Shown here: positions 7,296 through 13,523 of the stretch, in pieces | How the letters are laid out: the number at the start of each line of letters is the position of its first letter | How positions within the stretch are numbered: position 1 is the stretch's first letter | Source: an uncultured bacterium | Lineage (GTDB): Bacteria > Patescibacteriota > Patescibacteriia > UBA1558 > GWA2-36-10 | DNA length: 17,368 nt | NCBI GenBank assembly: GCA_903876815.1 | Contig: CAIRBL010000054.1 | Location: 1-17,368, forward strand | Direction: 5' to 3' | Notes under the pieces: model-generated | What the model was told of the DNA's origin: nothing | The model's database searches: none | Seen by the model: the letters and a program-made list of their open reading frames with translations, nothing else | Translations under genes and position numbers: made by a program

Positions 7296-7643
7296 ATGTT
7301 ATCTAAAAACAATCGATTACATAAGGAAAAAGAAATAAAGAGTTTGATTCATCGTGGTCAGACCTTTTTTTTGCCGGAATTTATCATTAAATATCAGAAA
7401 AATCAAAAAAACAGCTCTCGCTTTACTTTTGTTGTTTCTACTAAGGTTGATAAGAAGGCAGTTGTGAGAAATCGCCTAAAAAGACAATTAAGGGAGCTTA
7501 TTAGGGGTGTTTTGCCCAAGGTGCATGCTGGTTTTGATGTTTTGATTATTGCTAAACCAAATTCTTTGTCTCTGGATTTTGCTGGTCTCACTAAACAAAT
7601 GACCTTTGCTTTGCAAAAAATTAAACTGTTGTCTGATAAATAG
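7296..7643 (+). CDS. rnpA: Ribonuclease P protein component
   Basis: RnpA is the protein cofactor of RNase P, which removes the 5' leader of pre-tRNAs. The hallmark basic helix is present as KKAVVRNRLKRQLRELIR (about 53-70), preceded by RFTFVVSTKVD (about 42-52), and the N-terminus NNRLHKEKEIKSLIHRG aligns with the family start. At 115 residues the length is normal. It starts 24 bp after rpmH and ends 2 bp before yidD, so it is probably in one transcript with both. The RNase P RNA gene is not in this window. Confidence 0.95.
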   Translation: MLSKNNRLHKEKEIKSLIHRGQTFFLPEFIIKYQKNQKNSSRFTFVVSTKVDKKAVVRNRLKRQLRELIRGVLPKVHAGFDVLIIAKPNSLSLDFAGLTKQMTFALQKIKLLSDK

Positions 7644-7645
7644 AG

Positions 7646-7879
7646 ATGAGGTGGTTTTTGTTAAAAATTATTCGTTTATATCAAAAAACTTTATCTCCAG
7701 ACAGCGGTTGGTTTGTTTATAAATATCCTGTTGGTTATTGCAAGTTTCAGCCACATTGTTCAGAATATGCTTACCAAGCAATTAATAAATATGGTGCGTT
7801 TGTCGGAACCACAAAGGCCTTTAAAAGACTTATTCGTTGTCATCCTTGGTCAAAAGGCGGGGCTGATCCTTTATTATAA
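7646..7879 (+). CDS. yidD: Membrane protein insertion efficiency factor YidD
   Basis: YidD is a small membrane-associated protein that helps YidC-dependent insertion. The 77 residues carry the family pattern: LKIIRLYQKTLSPDSG, then CKFQPHCSEYAYQAINKYG with the two conserved Cys, and RLIRCHPWSKGGADPLL with the third Cys and GG-DP ending. A short amphipathic N-terminus is typical and no true signal peptide is needed. It starts 2 bp after the rnpA stop, consistent with coupled translation, and precedes yidC by 50 bp. Confidence 0.95.
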   Translation: MRWFLLKIIRLYQKTLSPDSGWFVYKYPVGYCKFQPHCSEYAYQAINKYGAFVGTTKAFKRLIRCHPWSKGGADPLL

Positions 7880-7892
7880 AGAAAAAGTTCGC

Positions 7893-7898
7893 TATAAT
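7893..7898 (+). promoter_or_regulatory. Possible internal -10 element before yidC
   Basis: A perfect TATAAT lies 32 bp upstream of the yidC ATG, after the yidD stop. No good -35 lies upstream, so it may be only a weak secondary promoter inside the rpmH-yidC transcript. Confidence 0.3.
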
Positions 7899-7929
7899 AA
7901 CAACACTTAATTAATAAATAAACAAAAAC

Positions 7930-8652
7930 ATGGGTTTCTTTTTTACAGTTTTTTATCAACCAATCTTTAATCTACTGGTGTTTTTATACAACACCCTTGC
8001 TTTCAAAGACATTGGTTTAGCTATTATTTTTATTACTCTTATTGTTCGTTTGATTTTGTACCCCTTATCCAAAAAAGCCATCAAGTCTCAAAAAGACTTA
8101 CAAAATATTCAGCCTGAGCTAGAGGAGATTAAAGAAAAATACAAGGACAACAAGGAAAAAATGGGGCCAGAAATAATGGCTTTATATAAGGAGAGAAAAA
8201 TTAATCCTTTTGGGTCTTGCTTGCCGCTATTGGTACAGTTGCCATTTTTAATCGCTATTTATCGAGTATTTTTTGATGAATTAAAAGATGGTGCAACTTT
8301 AAACACCCAAGCGCTTTATCCTTTTGTGGCTAATCCAGGATCTTTGGACCCAATTGCTTTTGGTTTTTTTAACTTTGCCGACAAAAGTTTAGTTTTGGCA
8401 ATCTTAGCTGGCCTTGCTCAGTTTTGGCAAAGTAAAATGATGATAGGTAAGGCAAAGAGCAACAACCCAGCCGCTGCTATCAGCAATCAAATGATGTATA
8501 TGATGCCGGTAATCACAGTTTTGATTGGTGCTAGTTTTCCAGCTGGCCTTACCTTTTATTGGTTGTTAACAACATTATTTTCAGTAGCGCAACAATACAT
8601 TGTTTTGGGTATGAAACAAAATAAAATAGAAATCGTCGAGACAAAAAAATAA
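7930..8652 (+). CDS. yidC: Membrane protein insertase YidC/Oxa1
   Basis: YidC inserts and folds inner-membrane proteins alone or with SecYEG. The 240-residue protein is the short form with no large periplasmic P1 domain. The first core helix (about 28-46) carries the conserved groove arginine at position 40 (LIVRLILYPL). A charged cytoplasmic hairpin follows (KSQKDLQNIQPELEEIKEKYKDNKEKMGPEIMALYKERKINP), then NPFGSCLPLLVQLPFLIAIYRVFF, a helix near FADKSLVLAILAGLAQFW and a final pair of helices with MMYMMPVITVLIGASFPAGLTFYWLLTTLFSVAQQY. The context after yidD is the usual one. Its tail is short and carries few positive charges. Confidence 0.95.
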   Translation: MGFFFTVFYQPIFNLLVFLYNTLAFKDIGLAIIFITLIVRLILYPLSKKAIKSQKDLQNIQPELEEIKEKYKDNKEKMGPEIMALYKERKINPFGSCLPLLVQLPFLIAIYRVFFDELKDGATLNTQALYPFVANPGSLDPIAFGFFNFADKSLVLAILAGLAQFWQSKMMIGKAKSNNPAAAISNQMMYMMPVITVLIGASFPAGLTFYWLLTTLFSVAQQYIVLGMKQNKIEIVETKK

Positions 8653-8660
8653 AAGACATT

Positions 8661-8732
8661 AAAAAAGAACTCATATACTTTTATTAAAGGCGCTGCGGCG
8701 CTAAAAACATAAAAGCACATAAGTTCTTTTTT
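8661..8732. terminator. Long bidirectional terminator between yidC and the convergent DAGK-like gene
   Basis: AAAAAAGAACT (8661-8671) pairs with AGTTCTTTTTT (8722-8732). Inside, CTTTTAT (8678-8684) pairs with ATAAAAG (8709-8715), and GCGC (8690-8693) with GCGC (8698-8701). The outer stem supplies a T-run at the 3' end on both strands, which suits two convergent genes. Confidence 0.75.
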
Positions 8733-8742
8733 ATTAAACGAT

Positions 8743-9492
8743 TTATTCAAACTGCCTGTCGGAACCAACGATAATTTTTAGTTTTTCTGGGACAACTTTG
8801 ATTTCGGCTGGGGTTTTCATGATAATTTGTTCATCAGTAATGATAGAAACCTGATCCTCTGTTTTGCTGGTGATTTTTATTTTTTTAAACGGCAAGACAG
8901 TTTTTTTAATTGGTTTTTTACCAAACAAAGTATTTTTAATGGGTGTCAGCACCATCTCCAAAACCCCATCAACTGGCTTAGAATAATGTTGGTCTATTTT
9001 TTCATCAGCAAAATTATAAATAGCGATGTGATTTTGCTCAGTGGTTGGGGTTATAGAAAAATTATCATATTCAATATCTACGTCGCCATTTAAAATTTCA
9101 GCACTTTTGATAAAATAATGGTTATTTATTTTACCTAAGTCTATTTTTTTGGTCATTCTAGAAGCTAAAACATCACAAGCAATAACTCCTGGTGGTATGC
9201 CTAATATTTTAGCAATTGAATTTTCATTTTCCACCGGAATCAAACCCAAAGTGACATCAAGGTCAGCCACAATGTTGATTACTTTGGCAAAACTTTGATT
9301 GTTACCGATTACCACCACTGTTTGTACTCCGTTACGGACACCGTCTAAAATCATTTCCTTCATGTTTTTTAAGACGGACAGACGAGCTATTTTTCCCTTG
9401 ATACCAAGGTCAGTGACTCGTTTTTCTATTTTGATTAACAAATCGGTATATTTTTTATGGCTCAAAAAAGAGTCGTAAATATACAAATACAT
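8743..9492 (-). CDS. DAGK/YegS-like lipid kinase family protein with altered active-site motif
   Basis: The N-terminal region resembles the diacylglycerol/sphingosine kinase catalytic fold: VQTVVVIGNNQSFAKVINIV (about 56-75), DVTLGLIPVENENSIAKILGIP (79-100) and VIACDVLASR (103-112). Related kinases have GGDGT in the first motif and P-GTGNDFA in the second; here they read GNNQS (63-67) and PVENENSIA (86-94). The Gly-Asp phosphate loop is therefore replaced, and catalysis is doubtful or different. The second half (about 130-249) is less distinct. AAGGAGG (9496-9502 on the minus strand) sits only 3 nt before the ATG; a TTG two codons later would have better spacing. It follows the bactofilin gene by 11 bp and is likely cotranscribed. 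Fold family fairly likely, function unknown. Confidence 0.65.
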   Translation of the reverse strand: MYLYIYDSFLSHKKYTDLLIKIEKRVTDLGIKGKIARLSVLKNMKEMILDGVRNGVQTVVVIGNNQSFAKVINIVADLDVTLGLIPVENENSIAKILGIPPGVIACDVLASRMTKKIDLGKINNHYFIKSAEILNGDVDIEYDNFSITPTTEQNHIAIYNFADEKIDQHYSKPVDGVLEMVLTPIKNTLFGKKPIKKTVLPFKKIKITSKTEDQVSIITDEQIIMKTPAEIKVVPEKLKIIVGSDRQFE

Positions 9493-9503
9493 AAACCTCC
9501 TTA

Positions 9504-9962
9504 TTAGTTGTTCTCTTCGTTTTCTTCTGTTTCGCTTTCCTCTTCTTCTTCAATTAAAGTGTTCTCTTTTGCTTCTCTACTATTTTTAGCCTGTGCATCT
9601 TCTTTAACGCTGCTAACAGGCATATCTAGCTTGCCCTTTACTAGAGCACCACTTTCAATGGAAATTATTTGAGCTTTAATATCGCCTAAGATAACAGCGG
9701 TGCTGGTAATTTCTAATTTTCCTTTAACAGTGATGTTACCTTTGATTTTTCCAGAAATAAAAGCATTATTTGCTTTAACTTCGGCCTCAACTATAGCATT
9801 TTGACCAATTTTTAGATTATTTTTTGTTTGTAGATTACCAATCAGGATACCTTCAATTATCAAATCGCCCTCTCCTTTAAAGTCGCCTTCTACTTTTACA
9901 GATGGCCCAATAATAGTTTCGATGTTTTTTGAAGAGTTAAAGTCTTGATTTTTATTAAACAT
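9504..9962 (-). CDS. Bactofilin
   Basis: Bactofilins polymerise into cytoskeletal filaments that organise envelope synthesis, chromosome or stalk functions. The core (about 20-115) has the repeating beta-helix pattern of the family: ETIIGPSVKVEGDFKGEGDLIIEGILIGNLQTKNNLKIGQNAIVEAEVKANNAFISGKIKGNITVKGKLEI. The C-terminal 40 residues are disordered and strongly acidic (EEEEESETEENEENN). I chose the ATG at 9962; a TTG at 9977 in the same frame would add five residues, but it lies almost on the likely -10 (TATAAT, 9982-9977). The leader would then be only about 8 nt. It pairs with the DAGK-like gene downstream. Confidence 0.85.
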   Translation of the reverse strand: MFNKNQDFNSSKNIETIIGPSVKVEGDFKGEGDLIIEGILIGNLQTKNNLKIGQNAIVEAEVKANNAFISGKIKGNITVKGKLEITSTAVILGDIKAQIISIESGALVKGKLDMPVSSVKEDAQAKNSREAKENTLIEEEEESETEENEENN

Positions 9963-9976
9963 ATTTTTGAGTGTCA

Positions 9977-9982
9977 ATTATA
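9977..9982 (-). promoter_or_regulatory. Likely -10 element for the bactofilin gene
   Basis: On the minus strand TATAAT ends 14 bp before the ATG at 9962, predicting a leader of about 8 nt. The -35 region is weak (TTTTAG-like). Confidence 0.45.
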
Positions 9983-10194
9983 AGCCAATTCATCTTAAGC
10001 TAAAAATTTAAAAAAGTCAAAGATTTTTTTGGGTTTTTAGTGGACTTTTTTTAGTCTTTGTATTAGAATAAGTCTTGGTTTTTTATAAACTTGTTAAAAT
10101 AAAAAAGATTAAAAAGAAGCTAATTTTTTATATTTAACGACTCAATATTTATAATAATATTAGCATAAAAAATTATAAATATTGAAAATTGCCA

Positions 10195-10269
10195 GTCCTC
10201 ATAGTTCAATGGATAGAACAAGGCTCTCCTAAGGCTTAAATCCAGGTTCGACTCCTGGTGAGGACACCA
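10195..10269 (+). tRNA. tRNA-Arg (anticodon CCU)
   Basis: The acceptor stem GTCCTCA (10195-10201) pairs with TGAGGAC (10259-10265), followed by A73 and an encoded CCA (10267-10269). The D-arm is GTTC-AATGGATA-GAAC. The anticodon stem AGGCT/GGCTT has two G-T pairs and its loop is CTCCTAA, so the anticodon is CCT (10228-10230), reading AGG. The T-arm CCAGG-TTCGACT-CCTGG is perfect. The variable loop is short (AAAT). Confidence 0.95.
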
Positions 10270-10289
10270 AATAATTTTTTAAATAAAAT

Positions 10290-11252
10290 ATGTTATTAGT
10301 GGTTCTGTTATTTTTGATCCTGTGTTCAGCTTGGTTTTCTGGTATGGAAATTGCCCTGTTTTCTCTGTCCTCTGCTAAAGTCAAATCTTTAAGCCTGTCA
10401 AACAAGGCTAACGCTAATCTTTTACAAAAGATTTTAAAAAACAAACATCGTTTATTAGCCTTATTACTTCTTGGTAACAACTTGGTAAACATCTCCTCTG
10501 CTTCTTTGGCAACTTTGTGGGCTGTACAAAAATTTGGTTCAGCTGGTGTCGGTATTGCCACTGGTATTTTGACAATTTTATTATTGTTGTTTGGTGAAAT
10601 GTATCCTAAGGCTTTTTTTCAACTGCACGCTGAAAAAGTGGCCTTGTTGTTTGCGCCAGTAATTTATTTTTTGCAGCTACTTTTATGGCCAATTTTGATT
10701 ATTTTAGAAAAAATGCTGAAATTTTTAACTGGTGGTAAGACCGCGGAAGTTATTTCAGAAAGAGAATTTAGAGCATTTAGTCGTTTGGCTGTAGAAAAAG
10801 GTGTGATTGATTTTGAAGAGCATGAAATGATTATGAACGTTTTGTCTTTTGACAACAAAACAGCTAAGGAAATTATGAGCCCGTTTTACAAAACAACTGT
10901 TTTAAACAAAGAAGCGGCTATTGATCAAGTGGCTTATTTTATGGCCAAAGAAGGCTGGAGCCGCTATCCTTTGTATAATAACAATAAAGATAATATCGTG
11001 GGCTACGTACACGTGATAGATGTTTTGAGTGCCTTAAACAGCGATCATCGTGATGATTCGGTAGAAAAGTATATGCAAAATATTATTGAGGTAGCTCCTG
11101 AGACTAAAATTGATAAGATTTTTGCTAAAATGAGACAAAAAAAGACGCACATGGCGGTTGTTAAGCGTAAGGATGGGCAGACACTCGGTATTTTGACCCT
11201 AGAAGATTTGATAGAGGAGTTGGTAGGCGAAATAGAGGATGAAAAAGACTAA
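10290..11252 (+). CDS. CNNM (DUF21) and CBS-pair membrane protein, CorC tail missing
   Basis: CNNM/HlyC-CorC relatives are membrane proteins linked to magnesium or other divalent-cation export. Residues 1-145 form the DUF21 membrane part: LLVVLLFLILCSAWFSGMEIALFSLS, LLALLLLGNNLVNISSASLATLW, GILTILLLLFGEMYPKAF and a final helix at about 118-136. Next come the linker FSRLAVEKGVIDFEEHEMIMNVLSFDNKTAKEIMSP and two CBS motifs, ending AVVKRKDGQTLGILTLEDLIEELVGEIEDEKD. The usual C-terminal CorC_HlyC transporter-associated domain is absent; 320 residues against about 420-450 in complete members. It starts 20 bp after tRNA-Arg and may share its transcript. No Shine-Dalgarno is visible. The substrate ion is not proved. 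Confidence 0.85.
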   Translation: MLLVVLLFLILCSAWFSGMEIALFSLSSAKVKSLSLSNKANANLLQKILKNKHRLLALLLLGNNLVNISSASLATLWAVQKFGSAGVGIATGILTILLLLFGEMYPKAFFQLHAEKVALLFAPVIYFLQLLLWPILIILEKMLKFLTGGKTAEVISEREFRAFSRLAVEKGVIDFEEHEMIMNVLSFDNKTAKEIMSPFYKTTVLNKEAAIDQVAYFMAKEGWSRYPLYNNNKDNIVGYVHVIDVLSALNSDHRDDSVEKYMQNIIEVAPETKIDKIFAKMRQKKTHMAVVKRKDGQTLGILTLEDLIEELVGEIEDEKD

Positions 11253-11297
11253 AAAACCACGTGACATAAACTATAATTTTTTGGCTAACAATAAATA

Positions 11298-11326
11298 AAA
11301 TAGACCAATAATAGGCCTATTTTTTT
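11298..11326 (+). terminator. Terminator after the CNNM gene
   Basis: AATAG with CC (11299-11306) pairs with GG and CTATT (11314-11321) with one mismatch, and a T-run follows (11320-11326). It lies about 50 bp beyond the CNNM stop. Confidence 0.6.
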
Positions 11327-11335
11327 GTAAGTTAA

Positions 11336-11383
11336 GAGCCCTCAGAAAACGCAGCTTGTGTCAGCTTTGTTTTCTGAGGGCTC
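11336..11383 (-). terminator. Perfect 15-bp stem-loop at the 3' end of orphan B
   Basis: GAGCCCTCAGAAAAC (11336-11350) pairs fully with GTTTTCTGAGGGCTC (11369-11383) around an 18-nt loop. It starts about 9 bp beyond the orphan B stop. On the minus strand the hairpin is followed by TTAACTTAC, not a T-run, so it may protect the mRNA 3' end rather than terminate by itself. Confidence 0.6.
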
Positions 11384-11391
11384 GATGAGAC

Positions 11392-11724
11392 CTAGATGTT
11401 GTAGGCAATGATCGCCAGGATTACAGCCAGTACAATCAGGATGATTGTGCCGACTGGTTTTTTGGCGATTCCAGCCCTGCGCATCGGCCCACCCCTGAGT
11501 AAGCTCAGAAGCCAGCAAATGAGAAAGAAGACGCCGGCCAGCTTGAACAGCAACATCCAAGCCTTGCCAGCCATCTGGTCTGCTTGCTGCATGTTTGTGC
11601 AGCTTAAGTAGCTCACTACCGGCTGAAAGAACAGCTTCAGACAGCAGACAACGATGGTGGCCCAGAGTAGTATCCGGACCATGATCACAAGGCGTTTGCC
11701 ATAGGACTCATTGGGCTTTGCCAT
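11392..11724 (-). CDS. Small membrane protein, GC-rich orphan B (110 aa)
   Basis: I do not recognise the family. The start is ATG at 11724: GAGGA (11736-11732 on the minus strand) lies 7 nt upstream, while a longer reading from 11829 would run through the promoter. Three hydrophobic helices are visible: about 13-36 (LVIMVRILLWATIVVCCLKLFF), 54-75 (AWMLLFKLAGVFFLICWLLSLL) and 88-109 (PVGTIILIVLAVILAIIAY), with a basic link RGGPMRRAGIAKK between the last two. Codons are GC-ending (CTG, ATC, GTC), unlike neighbours. It has a strong divergent promoter and a 3' stem-loop of its own, which resembles the layout of the genes at 243-476 and 16793-17032. It is divergent from the CsoR-family gene. Function unknown. 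Confidence 0.75.
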   Translation of the reverse strand: MAKPNESYGKRLVIMVRILLWATIVVCCLKLFFQPVVSYLSCTNMQQADQMAGKAWMLLFKLAGVFFLICWLLSLLRGGPMRRAGIAKKPVGTIILIVLAVILAIIAYNI

Positions 11725-11767
11725 TGCTATATCCTCGCTTTCATTGTGAAAATTACGAATTCTTATT

Positions 11768-11796
11768 ATATTAGCATATTCTTTATATTTTGTCAA
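11768..11796 (-). promoter_or_regulatory. Strong sigma70-type promoter of orphan B
   Basis: On the minus strand TTGACA (11796-11791), a 17-bp spacer and TAATAT (11773-11768), preceded by TGC (extended -10). Transcription would start near 11761, giving a leader of about 37 nt with a clear Shine-Dalgarno. Confidence 0.8.
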
Positions 11797-11822
11797 GTGA
11801 GAGCTCTTTAAGGGGTATAAAT

Positions 11823-11851
11823 TTGACACTTTAATTTTTATAGTTTATAAT
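11823..11851 (+). promoter_or_regulatory. Consensus promoter of the csoR-like/trx/gdh gene cluster
   Basis: TTGACA (11823-11828), a 17-bp spacer and TATAAT (11846-11851) are perfect consensus hexamers. The start would be near 11858, inside the operator, with a leader of about 16 nt and no Shine-Dalgarno. Confidence 0.85.
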
Positions 11852-11866
11852 ACCCCCACAGGGTAT
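11850..11866 (+). promoter_or_regulatory. CsoR-family operator
   Basis: ATACCC (11850-11855) and GGGTAT (11861-11866) form an inverted repeat around CCACA. This matches the ATACCC/GGGTAT operators known for the CsoR/RcnR/CstR family. It overlaps the -10 and the predicted start, as expected for autorepression by the adjacent gene. A further half-like GGGGTATA lies at 11812-11819. Confidence 0.75.
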
Positions 11867-11874
11867 ATAAAAAT

Positions 11875-12138
11875 ATGCAAAAACAAAGTTGTGATCCACA
11901 AAAAATTTTTACTCGTTTACACAAGGTAGAAGGGCAAGTAAGAGCGATTGAAAAAATGTATCAAGAAAAAAGAGAAGTAGAGGAGATAGTAAGGGTAGTT
12001 TTGGCAGCCCGCGCTTCTTTGGGTGCGCTGACCAAAATGCTTATCAATGAAAAAGTTCATGGTTGTTTTGACGGTAAACAAGTTACGCAAAAAAAAGATT
12101 TAGAAAAGCTAGTAGATATTTTATTTGATGTAAATTAA
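11875..12138 (+). CDS. CsoR/RcnR/FrmR/CstR-family transcriptional repressor, one sensor Cys missing
   Basis: These small all-helical tetramers repress metal, formaldehyde or persulfide genes and release DNA on sensing. The DUF156 core is clear: RLHKVEGQVRAIEKMYQEKREVEEIV (14-39), AARASLGALTKMLINEKVHGCF (45-65). Compared with Mycobacterium CsoR and Staphylococcus CstR, the first sensing Cys is Val35 here and the CsoR His position is Lys60; the second Cys is kept (Cys64). Another Cys, Cys6, lies in the N-terminal arm. Copper sensing by the usual Cys-His-Cys set is therefore unlikely. It precedes thioredoxin and thioredoxin reductase, and its promoter carries a matching palindrome, so autoregulation and a redox or sulfur signal are plausible but unproved. 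Confidence 0.85.
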   Translation: MQKQSCDPQKIFTRLHKVEGQVRAIEKMYQEKREVEEIVRVVLAARASLGALTKMLINEKVHGCFDGKQVTQKKDLEKLVDILFDVN

Positions 12139-12140
12139 CC

Positions 12141-12158
12141 TCTCCACTTCGGTTGAGG
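12141..12158 (+). other. UUCG-tetraloop hairpin between csoR-like gene and trxA
   Basis: CTCCAC (12142-12147) pairs with GTTGAG (12152-12157), one mismatch, around TTCG. No T-run follows, so it is not a standard terminator. It could stabilise or process the mRNA between the repressor and trxA. Confidence 0.4.
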
Positions 12159-12198
12159 ATATATAGATATAATAATTAATTAAGATTAATCAAAAAAT

Positions 12199-12525
12199 AT
12201 GGTACACGAATTAAATGATCAAAATTTCGATCAAGAAATAAAAAATTTTTCCGGAGTTGCTTTAGTAGATTTTTGGGCGCCATGGTGCGGACCATGCAAA
12301 ATGCAAGGACCAATTGTTGATGAGTTAGGTCAAGATTTTGCCTCTGAGCCAAAAGTAAAAATTAGTAAAATTAATGTGGATGAAAATCAAATTATTCCTC
12401 AACAATTTTCTATCATGAGTATTCCTACTTTAAAGATTTTTAAAAACGGACAAGTAGTAGAGGAGATGATTGGTATGCAAAGCAAAGACAATTTAAGTGC
12501 TTTGATTAAAAAACATTTAGCTTAA
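12199..12525 (+). CDS. trxA: Thioredoxin
   Basis: Thioredoxin reduces protein disulfides using electrons from thioredoxin reductase. The 108-residue protein has the canonical WCGPC site (29-33) after VDFWAP, the buried Asp in LVDFWA (24), INVDENQ, the cis-proline in SIPTL (Ile75-Pro76) and the F-KNG-Q-V-E-G ending. Length is that of a stand-alone cytoplasmic thioredoxin, with no signal peptide. It lies 60 bp after the repressor and 8 bp before trxB, which supplies its reductant. TATAAT at 12168-12173 could be a second promoter, but no -35 fits. Confidence 0.97.
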   Translation: MVHELNDQNFDQEIKNFSGVALVDFWAPWCGPCKMQGPIVDELGQDFASEPKVKISKINVDENQIIPQQFSIMSIPTLKIFKNGQVVEEMIGMQSKDNLSALIKKHLA

Positions 12526-12533
12526 TTTTTTGT

Positions 12534-13484
12534 ATGTCAGAAAATATTTATGATGTAGTGATAGTTGGTGCTGGTCCCTCGGGTCTTTCAGCGGCTATTT
12601 ACACTACGCGTCGTTCTCTCAAAACTTTGGTGATTTCCAAAGATTTGGGCGGACAAGCAGCCCTAACTAACAATATTGAAAACTATCCGGGATTTAATCT
12701 AGTTACTGGTCAAGATTTGATGCAAAAATTTTTTGAACAAGCAACAAAGACTGGCACAGAATTTAATTTTACCGAAGTAGAATCTTTGGATAAACAAAAT
12801 GATATTTTCATTTTAAAAACAGCCAAAAGCGAAGAAATCAAAGCTAGGACTGTTATTTTAGCTTTTGGTTTAACACCAAGAAATTTAAATATTCCTGGCG
12901 AAAAAGAATTGTCAGGCAAAGGCGTGGCTTATTGCGCTACTTGTGACGGACCATTGTACAAAGGCAAAGACGTGGTAGTGGTTGGTGGGGGAAACTCCGC
13001 TTTAGACGCCGCAGAATTTATGAGCAAGATTGCTAATAAAGTGTATCTTGTAAATCGTAACGAGCAATTTAGAGGCGAGCAGGTTTTGATGGACAAAGTA
13101 AAAAACGATCCCAAGATAGAAATTTTTTATAGTGCTGTTAGCCAAAAAATTGTTGGTGAGAATAAAGTAGAAAAATTAATCTTTACGCAAAACGAAGCCG
13201 AAAAAGAAATTGCCGTTGATGGTATTTTTGTGGAAATTGGACATTTGGCTAAAACTGATTGGGTAGCAAATTTGGTGGAATTAGATGAAAGAAAAGAAAT
13301 CAAAATTTCTCGCGATTGTGAAACTAAAACACCAGGACTTTTTGCTTCAGGAGACATCACTGACATTAGCTATAAGCAAGCCGTGATTTCGGCCGGTGAA
13401 GGCTCAAAGGCAGCTTTGCAAGCTTATAAATTTTTACAAGGTGCAAACAATATTATGGTTCCAGACTGGAGTCCTAAAAAATAA
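12534..13484 (+). CDS. trxB: Thioredoxin reductase, with altered NADPH-phosphate motif
   Basis: The FAD enzyme passes electrons from a nicotinamide nucleotide to thioredoxin. The 316 residues show the FAD dinucleotide loop GAGPSG (12-17), the redox pair CATC followed by DG (134-139), the nucleotide loop GGGNSA (151-156) and the C-terminal FAD motif FASGDITDISYKQAVISAGEG. Typical bacterial enzymes have HRR-x3-R after the second loop, which binds the 2'-phosphate of NADPH; here it reads NRNEQFR (174-180). Only two of the basic residues remain, so NADH or another donor is possible. Length is normal. It follows trxA after 8 bp, so both are surely one unit. Confidence 0.95.
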   Translation: MSENIYDVVIVGAGPSGLSAAIYTTRRSLKTLVISKDLGGQAALTNNIENYPGFNLVTGQDLMQKFFEQATKTGTEFNFTEVESLDKQNDIFILKTAKSEEIKARTVILAFGLTPRNLNIPGEKELSGKGVAYCATCDGPLYKGKDVVVVGGGNSALDAAEFMSKIANKVYLVNRNEQFRGEQVLMDKVKNDPKIEIFYSAVSQKIVGENKVEKLIFTQNEAEKEIAVDGIFVEIGHLAKTDWVANLVELDERKEIKISRDCETKTPGLFASGDITDISYKQAVISAGEGSKAALQAYKFLQGANNIMVPDWSPKK

Positions 13485-13523
13485 ATTTTAATAAAATAAA
13501 TAATTAGTTACATAAATAATTTT

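Noticed and set aside
9963..9977. TTG start five codons before the bactofilin ATG
   Set aside because: The TTG abuts and overlaps the likely -10 element, so it would not be in the mRNA.
10010..10051. Stem of nine A-T-rich pairs (AAAAAAGTC/GACTTTTTT) upstream of tRNA-Arg
   Set aside because: The loop is 24 nt, no gene ends there, and such pairing is easy by chance in this composition.
11342..11611. Other reading frames overlapping orphan B
   Set aside because: They lack start signals and fall within a better-supported gene; long frames arise easily in its GC-rich sequence.
11725..11829. N-terminal extension of orphan B
   Set aside because: It would cover the promoter hexamers and the leader; the codons there are AT-rich and unlike the rest of the gene.
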